From positions 13,627,116-13,691,115 of the forward strand of contig JBBMNZ010000021.1 in the NCBI GenBank assembly GCA_037954325.1: a stretch of DNA of 64,000 bases. The letters are read 5' to 3'. Below are positions 47,738-59,645 of this stretch, one piece after another (the stretch's first letter is position 1; every line of letters begins with the position of its first letter). The position numbers were made by a program, and so were the translations under genes. Under the pieces are notes generated by a model. The model saw only the letters and a program-made list of their open reading frames with translations, ran no database searches and had not been told where the DNA came from. Origin of the DNA: Fistularia commersonii (taxonomy: Eukaryota > Chordata > Actinopteri > Syngnathiformes > Fistulariidae).

Positions 47738-48000
47738 TCACTTTAGAAACGATTTTTTCAACACATTGCCGACAGTCGCAACCCTTTTTGCATCCTTTTT
47801 AAAACTTATTGCTGCTGTCGTCCTTATGTTTTTTTCTTCCTTCTTTACGGAACGAACGGAAGATTCATTCATTCCGTAATGCCGACCTACAGCCGCACAG
47901 CTTTTACCTTCCCTAAGCATGTCCAGAAGTTCAACTTTATCTGCGATAGATAGCATCTTCCGCTGCCTTTTGGGCCCTTTTTTCGGTCCAGAGCGTTTTA
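47738..48000 (-). pseudogene. CENP-B/Tigger-like transposase N-terminal remnant
   Basis: Encodes KRSGPKKGPKRQRKMLSIAD, then KVELLDMLREGKSCAAVGRH and YGMNESSVRSVKKEEKNIR. This is a basic leader followed by the psq/CENP-B helix-turn-helix of pogo-class transposases. The frame stops about 40 residues later; the second DNA-binding and DDE domains are missing, and the true start is replaced by the inserted (AAGAAT)n retroposon tail. Not functional as a transposase. Confidence 0.82.
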
Positions 48001-48062
48001 AGAATAAGAATAAGAATAAGAATAAGAATAAGAACAACTTTATTAATCCCGAAGGAAATTGC
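48001..48062 (+). mobile_element. (AAGAAT)n retroposon tail
   Basis: Five to six AAGAAT units, then AACAACTTTATTAATCCCGA and AGGAAATTGC, the same tail motif as at 32755 and 54767. It sits within the transposase frame of the host element. Confidence 0.75.
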
Positions 48063-48308
48063 TTTGTCAACATTATGGGTTTTAGAGAAACTCGAAATTG
48101 CGAGAGAATTTGCACGTACTTAATGTAAATTTGCCGAGCTGTTTTACGTACGTGCGCATATTAAACTACAACGTTATTGACGCACAGGTAGAGAAGAGGC
48201 GGAGTGACTTTTTAGCCAATCACAAAGCAGAACACGATGCACCATGCAAATCCGTGAAGTAGCGAAAACCGTGAAAAGTAAACCGCGTTATGGCGAGGGA
48301 TCACTGTA

Positions 48309-51300
48309 TTCGAGCGGGCGGCGTCGCTGTCGCGGAGCACGCGAGGAACAAAAAGGCCATTTGTAAACGTGCGTGCTTAAAATATAGAAAACATTATTCA
48401 GCAGGAGACAATAATGCCCCGATGGGAAAGCAGCCATCTTTTATTTTAAGCCCAAAAGCCTTTTCCAAACGGGAAGGGGGGAGGGGGTGAAAAAAAAAAA
48501 CTCACTCTGATAGTGATTGAGCGATGCAGATGTTTCCCTCTTGGACTGACTGAACTGTCATTTATTAGCTGAAGTCCTCGTTTACTTAAATTATTATTTT
48601 GGACGAGTGCCTGGATTGAGATGCATTTGGATGAATCGCTAATGTACATCGAGACGAACAGCTGAACTTACCAAGCGGCTGATATGACGTCTCGGGACGG
48701 ACGGTTCCGATGTGAACCGTATTTCAATTATCATCCGATTTGATGCGAAAATGCGTTACGGGGGGGGGGGTTTCCTCTAAAACAAAATAAACACGGTCAT
48801 TTTAAACGCGTAAGCTTGAGAAGCGCCCTTAGTTCATTTCATGTAAGCTTGCTTGGGATTAAAGGGGTCGCTATCAAGCAGAGAGAGCAGCGGCGAGAGG
48901 TTGAGCGGGGATCAATGGGGAAATGCGGCGGCGAAAAGAAAAATAATACAAAAGCGATGACTTCTCGCTAGCGGAGGCGTCTCCCGAATCAATAAAAGGA
49001 TAAACAGGAATCTCAGAAATTAGAATTTAAAAATGTACCAAGGTGAGGAAGCAGACGTTTTAATTATCAGTGTGCAAAGAGAGAGCTACTCATGACAACC
49101 ATTAAATGAGGAAATATACACTCGCTATCCTGCCGCTAAGTGCTTCCGCAAGAGCCGTGCCGAACTTTTTAGTCCTTCGCCGCCCGGGAAACGTGTTACT
49201 GTAAATGAATTATCGGTTTGGCTGGACCCCCGCCAAAGATAACCTTGCTGCGGACCGCCATTATTAATTAAGTCTGGGTTTGCTTAAGGGCCCGACAAAA
49301 CCGGGAGCGAAATCCCCCCTTCTCCTTCATCCTCCTCCGGCAACTTCGCGGGCCGAAACGTACGAACGACGACCCGAGAGCGAGTCGACCTTCCGGCCCG
49401 TCCGGCGCTGACGGTCGGGAATCGGTTTTTATCGGTTTCATTTCGCAGGCGCCTCCGACACGCCGATCTACGCCGGGCGACGGCCCCGAGCGGACGACCG
49501 CCATCTGTGCGCCGGGGGGGGGGGAAGCGAGCGCCGGCGGCCCCTCCAGTCTCTGCTCTTTGCCACCGAGCGCTAAGACTCCATTAAGAAGTCTGGGTTC
49601 ATGCATCTTTGGTCATCATTTATTTGGCAAAGGCAATTACAAAGTTCCTCCACCCAGAGACAGCATGTGTGGTAGCAGCCATGTCTCCGCTCTTAATCAC
49701 TGGTAGTAATTAGTTCCTGCAAGCGGTATCATTAGGTATCAGCGCCGGTGCAGATGTCACAGCCAGCTTTCGTCTGGGATGACAAAAGGAGTCGGGAGAT
49801 GAAAAAAAGGAAAAAGCAAATCGTCTCCGCGGCGGAGAATCTGGACGACTTAGACTCCTGTCCAAAAATATTACAAGGTTGTCTCACGCGGGGGTATAAT
49901 CCATCAAAGTGATTTTTCTTCTCCCTCCTTCTCCCACCTCCTCCTGTTCTGCCCCCCTTGTCTTCTTTGCAACGTAATCATTTTCCTCTCACGGGGTGTG
50001 ACATTAATAAAGGATGCCGGTACAGGTGTCACGTATTGACAAAGTTTGGGACAAGATTTAGAGGTGTGCTTATGGCGTGGGATTTTCCAGAGGTGAGTTA
50101 CAACCGGCCCGACACACAAACCCTTTTAATTGTAGCCCTTCGCTCTTCTTCTGATCCCTTTTGTTCTCTTTCAACAGAAACGTGTTTCATCTGGATTTTA
50201 AGGCAAATTTCGTTTTAACATTGAAAATCCAAGTTCACGTGTGACGGCCGTTATGAGTCCGGATTGGCAAAACAAATCGGTTCAACCCATCTGGAACTCA
50301 GCTGGACTTTGGATCCTGGAACCAATTTATCTCAGGGTCTTCTTACGGTTCCATCTATGTGACGTAGGCGGTGAAAATCACGAGCTGCGCCTATTTCCGA
50401 ATACTTCCTGCGGATTGCGGGGTGGCATTTTTCTTAAAAAAAAAAAAAGCGTCGCGGTCACCGGTCGGTTGTTTTCTTGTGACGAAATTGAGAGAAGCGG
50501 CAAGAAATGGACCGATTTTTGACAAATTAACTATTGAGTCAGCTAGCTAACGGCGCTGTTCTTCACCAGCGCAGGGAAAAGATGGTGGTTTGTTGGTGGC
50601 GATCCCTGGTGGAGCGAGAAGTTCCCCCCGGAAGACGGGGAGTTCCTGTACCGAATTCAAGCTTCCCGAAAGCGTCCCCATCAAAATCCACCCATCTGAG
50701 TTTTTAATGGAGTTAGCATTTGCGGTTTGTTTGTTCCTTCCCAATGTGTCGTGTTGGGGGAAGGGAACACATCTGCTCAGTCCCTCCAACGCTTTTGGTT
50801 TTCGGCAAAATATCCTTTATTCGGAGCTCCTCGGGAGCCTCGGAGGAAACGGCGTTCGCTCACGTTTTTCACAAATATGCTACCAAGCTGTCTGAACGCA
50901 CAAACCTTATAATCACAGATCCGGGTCGGTCCGGCCGCCGCCGCCAGACTGCGATCTCAATAACGACGGCTCGCATTTTCATTCGGCGTACGTACGTGCG
51001 AGCGAGCGAGCGAGCGGGGCCCCCCTGTCGCTTGACACTTTGTCAAATATGCAGACGGCGTTAAAACACACGGGCGCTGGAAAAAGAAGTACGGAGAGGG
51101 AGAGGGAGAGGGGGAGGGGGTGGAAAACAAACATCACCTGACAGGTTTGTGGCACATTTGGTTCAGACAGTGTGATTCCCCACGGATCGAGATGAGTGGG
51201 AGGGAGGAGGGAGAGCGATGGAGAGAGACAGTCAGACGGAAAGAGTGAACTCTGTCAGAGCGATTGTTCCTCCATGTGGAAAGGTGACAAAAGAAAAAAG

Positions 51301-51815
51301 GGCCTGAAACGGGGAGGGGGAGGGGTTTCAGAAGGGAAGGAGAAGCAGGGGCGTTGGATGCTGCAACATAAATAAAAATAAAGTTGGAGTTACGGCGCGT
51401 TACGGAAGACGGATTTGCCCCCCCGGCGGGCGCGTCTTCATGCGATCTTCATATCGCTCAGAATCATGGATGCCGTAATCGTCCCCTCCGTCATTACTTG
51501 CTGCCGCGTGCAGAAAGTCCGGGTTTGTGTCTCGCCGCTGAAACGCGATTCGAAATGTCACCTGCTATTAACGGAAGGCCCGAGTCACGTGCGCGTGCGT
51601 GGGTTGAATCCGCCGCGCTGCCGTGAAAGTCATTTGTCGGACGAGAATCGGCGACGGCGCCCAATCGGGAGTGATAAAAAGGAAGGGAGTGCGGGAACTT
51701 TTGAAGACGTTCACACAGATTCGGACGTTTTTTTTGTCATTGTGACGTTTTGCTAATTTTCAACAAGCTCTCTGGTATTTATGAAGAATCTGGTGCTACT
51801 TGGAAATTCATGCCG
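48309..51815 (-). other. celf4: upstream celf4 intron, part 5
   Basis: No exon recognised. 49600-49790 is a complex, repeat-poor block (GGCAAAGGCAATTACAAAGT, AGTAATTAGTTCCTGCAAGC) and a candidate regulatory element. 49300-49520 is very CpG-rich. G-rich simple stretches lie at 51092-51122 and 51310-51330. Confidence 0.55.
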
Positions 51816-51816
<1 letters not shown>

Positions 51817-51882
<66 letters not shown>

Positions 51883-51943
51883 CATCCATCCATCCATCCA
51901 TCCATCCATCCATCCATCCATCCATCCATCCATCCATCCATCC

Positions 51944-51976
<33 letters not shown>

Positions 51977-52448
51977 GCAATTAACCTACCTACCTACCTA
52001 CCTACCTACCTACCTACCTACGTACCTACCTACCGGTCCATCCATCCATCCATCCATCCATCCATCCATCCATCCATCCATCTACCCATCAAGCAATTAA
52101 CCTACCTACCTACCTACCTACCTACCTACCTACCTACCTACCTACCTACCTACATGTCCATCCATCCATCCATCCATCCATCCATCCATCCATCCATCCA
52201 TCCATCCATCCATCCATCCATCCAACAAGCAATTAACCTACCTACCTACCTACCTACCTACATGTCCATCCATCCATCCATCCATCCATCCATCCATCCA
52301 TCCATCCATCCATCCATCCATCCATCCATCCATCCATCCAACAAGCAATTAACCTACCTACCTACCTACCTACCTACATGTCCATCCATCCATCCATCCA
52401 TCCATCCATCCATCCATCCATCCATCCATCCATCCATCCATCCATCCA
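51817..52448. repeat. composite tetranucleotide satellite with higher-order unit
   Basis: Blocks of (CTAT)n, (CCAT)n and (CCTA)n alternate. The non-repeat word GCAATTAACC recurs at 51977, 52093, 52229 and 52345 (spacing 116, 136, 116), each time followed by (CCTA)n, then TACATGTCC or similar, then (CCAT)n. The long frame across it is a consequence of the repeat. Confidence 0.95.
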
Positions 52449-53743
52449 CCCTGGGCCATGTATGGACGCAGACAACCATTCACTCTCTCAGTTGCACCTC
52501 TGGGCAATTTTCCACATTTTTCCAATGAACCTGCCGCATGTTTTTTTTGGACGGCTGGAGGAAACTGTTGGTCGGAATCCAACCGGGGGGGAATTTCATT
52601 CCCCCTTGTCTCTTAATTACACTTTAATTTAGTCAATCTGCAAATGTGCACAGAGGGCAAGAGGCTAAAACCTCCGCGCCCCTGCGATCCCTGTCGAAAT
52701 CTCGTCCGCATCCTGCAGTTTGAACACCTTGTAAAAACAGGCGTGTTGGGAAAAAAAAAAAACAAAAAAAAAACGATCTTTCATGGCAATCCCAGGACGG
52801 GGGGGGGGGGCAACAAACCCGAGGTTATATTTTAAAGGAGTCGTGGCAGCGCTCAGTCGGAGCGGGTGCATCCATCTTCATTGGGACCCGTTGCTGACAT
52901 CGTGCATTCTGTAGCCCCTTACCCGCGCCGTTACCACGACGACCCCACGCCCGACCCGACTCGGTTTCGCGTGGAGTCGCGCGCGGTCCGGATTCGACAC
53001 ACACACACACGTGTCTGAGGCGGTTGAACGATGCTCTCGCTCGCATTAACAACCGCGAGACGAGCCGCGGACCCCTTTCAGGTTATATGGAGGGACAGAG
53101 TGTTCTGAGTTACTGCACAGTGCAGCCATTCTCCACGGCAGCACCATACAGAGTCCATAAAGCATGATGGATGGCCTATCATCATTTACCACTTTGGTGA
53201 CTTCTCAACGCTGTCACGCCCCGCCCAGCACGGCGGCAGAGACGCAGCAAAACAGACAGGCGGGGACGTAACGGCGAAAACAAAAAAAAAAAAAAAGAGC
53301 AATGCAGACAAAATGATGCTAAAAGGAGGATTACAGCGAGTGTCAGAAGGGAAGGGGGGAGGGAGGGCGAATTAGAGGAAAGACACAGAGATGGATGAGG
53401 GAGCGTTTCCGATGTTTGCCAGATTTGACGCGCACTCGACACACAATCGCGCCAAGCCACGAAGGAACTGTGAAGCCTCCTCTCCTGTGATGACAGTACA
53501 CACACACACACATATAGGAGCTGTATTTAGAGCATGCAAAATTTAATCAAAATGTGTCTCCTTTACTCTTCTTTCTTCCTCTGCGCTCTGTTGTCGCGGG
53601 GAGGAGGCGAAAACAGAGGGGGAGGCCGGAAAAAGAGAGAGAGAAAGATAGAGAGAGAGGAGCACCAGATGCGAAGATGTTAGCTTACATGTCACGAAAA
53701 TAAAAAATCAAAATGGGTTGGAAGGAAAAAAACAAGGAGTGCC

Positions 53744-53781
<38 letters not shown>

Positions 53782-54554
53782 AGGGGGTGGAGGGAGTCCA
53801 TCACTGGAACAGTAAATAACTTCCATGAGTGTGTAGACATGGAGTCGGCGACGGCGCCGGGTTGTGGGTCGGTGCGGCGGCGGAGAGGAGAGAACTCTGC
53901 CGATTGTGCCGAGCTTCTATTTTAACCACCTAAACCTGAGGCTGTCGCTCACTCTCTCACTCTCTCACTCTCTCACTCTCTCACTCTCACTCCCTCACGT
54001 CTCGTCAGCAGGGTTGACAGAAAAAAACAAACAAAAAAAAACCTCTCCGTAGATGTTGTGTTTCTCAAACCGTAGCCTAAAACGCATAAAACTCCGCTCC
54101 ATCTGGATCCTATTTCTTATTTGATAGTCGCCCCTTTTTCCCTTCCCCTGTTTTCTTCAAGCTTTACAACCCCCAACTTTTGAGTGAAAATATTTCCAGG
54201 CTCGTACGTGAATAACGTGACGCGGCGAAGGTTTATCCTCCCGGGCTTTGACTGAACTCCTCTCGACGCGCCGTGTTTCCTCTCGGCCGTGATTCATCCC
54301 GCGAAGGTGAGAGCTCATTGACGGCGGCGGCAGGATGGAGAAGTGTTCTTTCAGCCCAAATCCATTCAAAACAGAATTAGAAACAAGCGCTGGATCCACT
54401 GGCTTTTTTTTTTAAAAGATCTCCGTTTTGCAGAAGACCGATGATGAACGGATGAGCGTCTATTAATTAAATGCCACAAACCCCGGCCGAGCCAGAGGAG
54501 GAGATGTTTTCGGGGCCGAGCTAGAGAATGTTAAACAAACCTTAAAAACAATAA
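52449..54554 (-). other. celf4: upstream celf4 intron, part 6
   Basis: No exon recognised. A runs near 52751-52773 and 53283, G run 52800-52810, (GT)n 53746-53778, (CTCA)n-like 53944-53996. 53080-53215 is a complex repeat-poor block and a candidate conserved element. Confidence 0.55.
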
Positions 54555-54895
54555 TAAGATAAGATATACTCTATTGATCCCCACAGGGGGAATTCTTTTG
54601 TTAGCAGCGCAATAATGAAATGATTAATGAATGAACAATAATGAATATGTGAGTAAAAATATAAATAAAAGAGGCATAGCAAAAGACGTCCACAAAAATT
54701 TGACAGCAAAAAGGTTGAAAATAGACAACAGAATGGAAAAAAAAAAAAACAAAAATAAATAAGAATAAGAACAACTTTATCTATCCCGAAGGAAATCGGT
54801 GTGCCAGAGTTACAAGAAAAACACAACAATAATAAATAATAGTAGAAAATTGTATAAACAGTAAAAACAGTAAAAAACATGATGCGAATGGATAC
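54555..54895 (+). mobile_element. two retroposon tail copies side by side
   Basis: 54557-54595 has the 'ctattgatccccacagggggaatt' type and 54761-54850 the 'acaactttatctatcccgaaggaaat' type, followed by GTGCCAGAGTTACAAGAAAA. The second matches 32755-32850 and the reverse of 58376-58490. Confidence 0.65.
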
Positions 54896-55027
54896 TGTTT
54901 TTATTGCTGTTTTTGCAGAAAAAAAAAAAAGGCTCTAACAGGAAGCTGTTTTTCTGGACCAATGAGAGGAAATCTTATTGAGCCCCTTTTTTTTGGGGGG
55001 AAATATGAGCTACCATAAGGAGAGCTG

Positions 55028-55125
55028 GGCGTCACAGCGGGAAGGTTGGATTCCCTCCATTCCCAAGGTTGGATTCTCGGTGTTCGACTCCAGCCCGGCG
55101 CAGGATAAGCGGTTTAGATAATGAT
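55028..55125 (+). mobile_element. L2-like retroposon fragment
   Basis: Ends with CGGCGCAGGATAAGCGGTTT and AGATAATGATTGAATGAA, the conserved 3' end seen also at 42484-42510. Internally rearranged (GGTTGGATTC occurs twice). Confidence 0.5.
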
Positions 55126-58100
55126 TGAATGAAAGTGTAATAACTTTGTCTTTTTTTTTTTTTTTTTTGTCAGTTATAGCTCCATTAGGGGCCTCTCTGG
55201 GCCCCTGTCAGTCACGGCCCCGCTAGAATCCTTCTCCTGTCTCAGAACAAGTTCATTTTCCAATACATCAACTTAAAGATGTATTTCCACGTCGTTCCCG
55301 CGGTTTCTAAGGGACGAAAAGGCGTTTGCATCTCAAACTTTTTTGCAAAAAAGAAAGAGGTGGAGAGCGAGCGATGGAGGAAGAAGGGTGGCGGAGACAG
55401 TGGACAGCGCCTATTGATCGCCACCCGGCACACATCACCACAGCTTTCACAAATTGCTATTGAGAAGTGACCTGTAATGCAATTACTGGCCAATCCGGGG
55501 GCCTCCACCGCCATCAATTATTAAAAGCTGCCGGAGTCGCGGCCCGCCATCCTGCCTCGGCGGCGGCGGCGGCGGCGTGTCATTATCACATCTGCCGGCC
55601 GCCGGCTCGCCAGCTGCCGCGCGGTGTGGTCGCGGAATAAGATTTCCGAGCACCACTTCCCCGCCCGGCTGGACGCGGCAACAGATAGGGAGCAAATAAA
55701 TAAATTGAAATTTACCGTATTCTATTTTCCTACGGCGACAGTGAAGTGGCGGGCGGCGGTGGTGAAGGTCACCCGGTAAAATGGGTTTTGGTGCATTATC
55801 ACTGACCACCGGATGGCATTTCACAAAATAACAGAATCGGGTTGCGGAAACTGCGAGTTCACTTTAGTTTTGTTCGATTTTAGTGCGAGTCCAAACAACA
55901 TTAATACTGCATACGGGTTCTAGTGTTTTTATATTTCGGTAACCGTCTCCTGTTGCTATCGCCGATGAGTTTCGGAAAGCTTCCTTATTCCAATACGAAA
56001 AGGACGGAGAGAACGTGGGTCGCGTGATAATTGCACTTTGCTTTCAAGCGACACAATTCTTTTTCTTTCAGTTGTTCTCATTATAAAATCCCTTGTTCAA
56101 TCTGAGCCTCTGATTTCTCTCTCTCTCTCGCTGCAGCCGTTGTAAAATCATTTATTTGTTATCTAGCGTAACACCAAAGAAGGCACTTCAAAAAAAAAAA
56201 ATGCACGGGGTATCTCACGAGCAGGAATCGCCTTCGCGTCTACAGCGGGAAGACTTTAAGAACAATCGTGAAAACACTCGAACCGCTTTACTGGAAAAGC
56301 CCGTAAAGCCGTATCGGAAAAGCGAGTGATACCTGATGTTAATCGCCCCAATGAAGTACATTAAATGCACTTGTATTTGCGGTTATTTATGTGAGCGTTG
56401 TGTAAAAAGGGCTCCCTCGTCAACAATTCGCCGTGAACTTTAATTACAAGGCAAGAGCTATTATTTCCAGATATCTCATTTATAAATTTCACTTGAGACA
56501 CTTCACTGGAGTTCGGCCCGATGAAGAGCGAAAGAAGGTTAAAATATCCGAACGGGGATCCTCTGCGTCATTTCGCGTTGACTTTGGCAGCGGAGGGGGG
56601 ACGTGGGAAAATCATCCTAATGAATGACCGCAAATAAATAAGTAGTTGGAAAAAAAAACTACGTGGTGCAGACCATAATATAGCACAGTGATCAATAAAA
56701 CACCTCTCTAATAGAAAAATAATGCCGTGGGCGTAACTGATTTCCTGGCTTTTATTGTATTTGGTTGTTGGGCCTTCGCTTCTTCTTCTCACTTTGCATT
56801 TAATATATGCGCTAAATTAACCAAACGGACTGATCACGTCGTACAATGATGGACTGACTGATGTGGAAAGGCGCACGGTTCCGTGGGTGTCGGCTAATGG
56901 GAGAAAACTAAAATGTGGAAGAAAATCAAGGTGACGGAGCTGCGTGACTTAACATATAGAAAAAAAAAAAAAAAAAAGACAAATATTTCAAAGCGGCCTC
57001 GCTTTGAGAAGCAGCTGCAACATGCTTTTCACAAAGAAGCATCGCCCATGTGTTCGGCGTTTGATTAAAAAAATAAAATGCGGGGGCGGCATGGTGAATA
57101 AGTGAACTTTACTATTTTCAACATTCATCTCTGATGTTTTGTATTTTTTACCTTCTAAAATAACAAATCCATACAGGACTCGGGCGTCAAAATATGTATA
57201 ATCATACTTGTATTTTATATATATTGAGTAAGATTACAGTGCATTTAAAATTGCATTAAGTGTGTCAAGTAATAAAACTAGACTTTGCCAAATGTTCCTC
57301 CGTGCCACTTGTAAAACCCCGGAATCCGAAGAAGATATTTTATGCCGAAGAATCCAAAACGTCCAAGTTTCGGTTCTGAATCTTCGTAAATGCGGAGCGG
57401 AGCCGCCCGGACCGGAGAAATGAAAATACGTCCTAACAGGGGAAAGGGGGGAGCAGCACATTACGCTTAAGTTTTTCGCATTTGGAAAACGGAGTCGTGG
57501 CCCACGTCTCCTTAAAGATGGCCATTAAACCAGCGCCTTTTGATGTGTGTTACATGGTTCAGCTGTGTAAAAGTGTGTGATCCCACAACTGAGTCATCCT
57601 TCTAACGGCCCGCCGGCTGGAATTCACCACTTTGAAAATGAGTTAAATCATCGGACTGAAGTGAACCGGGGCCTGCAGACAGTTTTTTTTTTTTTTTTTT
57701 TTTTTTTTTCCCGTCTTGTGCGATTTGCTGACACGTTCCTTGTCAACAGGAGATCGTACCACCGCGCCTACGAGCCTTTAATACTCGGAGCTCGAATCCG
57801 AAATGTTTCTCAGTAGGTGGATTATTACAGTTGCTGATTGTAATTTAAGCAGAAACGTGCAAAAAAAAAAAAAAAAAAGTGATGGTGGTTTGTAAGAACC
57901 ATGAAGATACGGGGTTGGAGCTGGAGCCGAGGTGGACGGGTCCGTCCTCGGCTCGTCCTCCTGCCTGCACGCCCGATTTGGCGAACGCCAAATTGCTCCC
58001 GGTGGCACGGTCGCCATGGACGCTATTTAAGCGGAAAACGTTTTTCCGTCGGTTCGTTCGATCGAGTTCGGGTTCGGAGGTCACAAGCGACCATTCGCTC

Positions 58101-58139
58101 ATTCGCGACGGGGGTCAATTTTCAATGAAGGCTGAAGAT
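55126..58139 (-). other. celf4: upstream celf4 intron, part 7
   Basis: No exon recognised. T run 55150-55168, a short (CGG)n stretch at 55558-55577, A runs near 56959 and 57860, T run 57682-57709. The remainder is unique, alternating CpG-rich and AT-rich. Confidence 0.55.
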
Positions 58140-58497
58140 GTGGGAGGAAACGATTGTCGGGGCTGAACCGGTGACCTTCTTGTTGTGAAATGGCGACCAA
58201 CTCCTCCTACAAGCTGGTTTTGCAATTTTTGATTTTAGTAAATAGAAACTGAAAGAAGGTATGAAGTGAGTTGTTGAGAGAGAGGAGGATACAGAGATTC
58301 TCCTGAAGGGAAAAGCCAAAAGGAAGAAGAAGAAATTTTATATTTTTATTTGTATTTCTTACTCTCCCCCCCTTTTTTTTACTGTTTATACAATTTCCTA
58401 CTATTATTTATTATTGTTTTGTTTTACTTGAAACTCTGGCACAACAATTTCCTTCGAGATTAATAAAGTTGGTCTTATTCTTATTATTATTCTTAAA
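58140..58497 (-). mobile_element. cluster of retroposon scraps
   Basis: 58140-58195 has GGCTGAACCGGTGACCTTCT (reverse tRNA-like B box). 58228-58332 is a decayed relative of the LINE C-terminal tail at 23422. 58376-58497 is the reverse of the 54761-54890 tail, ending in TTATTCTTATTATTATTCTT. Confidence 0.6.
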
Positions 58498-59602
58498 TAG
58501 AAAGTGAACAGGAGAGCGCCGGGGTCGCAAACAAATCCTCAAATTAATAATATTGATATTATGGGATGCATCGAAAGGCTCGGATCTTAGAGCCGAAGAG
58601 CTCCCGTCAATGGCGGGAAAACCGAATGAATACACTGAATCGGTATCGTCGGGATGATTCGGTTTTCTATACCTCGGCGTTTTTGAACATCGCCCTGAAC
58701 GCCGCCGGTCCGTAGACGTGCACGGATAGAGACACGTGGACAGAAAGCCTCTCCGCGGTTGATCAGGATTCCCGCCGAGGCCGGATTCCGAGTGTCGGGA
58801 CGATTAAGACGGCGGACACTTTGAATTTATTCGCGCCGGTTGATCTACGGCTCCGTTTATCGTCGCTACAGATATGAAGTGTATCCTCAGACGCCACGTG
58901 CCGGCGTCGCTTCGGTCGCCGCGACTTGAAATGTGGCCGGCGTCGCCGCGGCGTTCCGTCAGCGAACGCGGATTCATTAACCCCGAGCTCTTTATGTGGC
59001 AAACGTTTTTTCTTTCGGATAAGGGCGATCACGATAGTTGATGAGGCGATGGTGCGAAGAGAGAGAAGTTTTTTTTTTTTTTGGCTGAAGGGCGTTATTC
59101 ATGCATCTGCGGCGAGAGGCTCCTGCACCGCCACATAAATATCCAAAAGGAGAACGACTGTACTCACGCGCACGCACAAATAATGGAGAACCGTCTCACA
59201 CCCCTTCACCTGCTTCACCTGGGAAGCCTGGCAGTTATCGACCGACGAGGGCTACTTATTGAGAAAAAGCTGCCATGAAACTGGGTCGCGGGAGCCAATC
59301 AATGCCATGGATTTCTCGCCCTGGCATTATCTCAGCTGAGGGAAGGTGGTGGTGGAGGAGGAGGAGGAGGAGGAGGGCGAAAAAAAGAAACAGACACAAA
59401 TCAGGGGGTGCAGCGGCGCCTCGTTCCCGCGCCGCCCTTCCTCTTCCATCCATCCGCCCACACTTTCCCTCTTGCCTTCATCAACCCCTTCCTCTTTTCA
59501 CACTTCCTCATTTGCTTTTCATTTTTCTGTTGTTTGTTTGCCCTAGGCTGAAAAGTCTATGTGCGTATTTATGCTCTAGCGCACGCACGCATGTATGCGT
59601 GT

Positions 59603-59645
<43 letters not shown>

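Larger units (their letters stand above)
47571..48306 (-). mobile_element. pogo/Tigger-type transposon relic, second copy
   Basis: Left end CAGTATACCCTTGTTTTACG and right end whose reverse complement is CAGTGATCCCTCGCCATAAC, with TA on both flanks (47569-47570, 48307-48308). 736 bp. It encodes part of a transposase on the minus strand (47738-48000) and is broken by a retroposon tail at 48001-48062. Confidence 0.85.

Noticed and set aside
51817..52448. CRISPR-like regular array
   Set aside because: Tetranucleotide satellite blocks, not repeats with unique spacers, in a vertebrate intron.
51800..52528. 242-codon frame of Ser-Ile-His-Pro and Tyr-Leu-Pro-Thr repeats
   Set aside because: A translation of the tetranucleotide satellite, with no unique protein segment.
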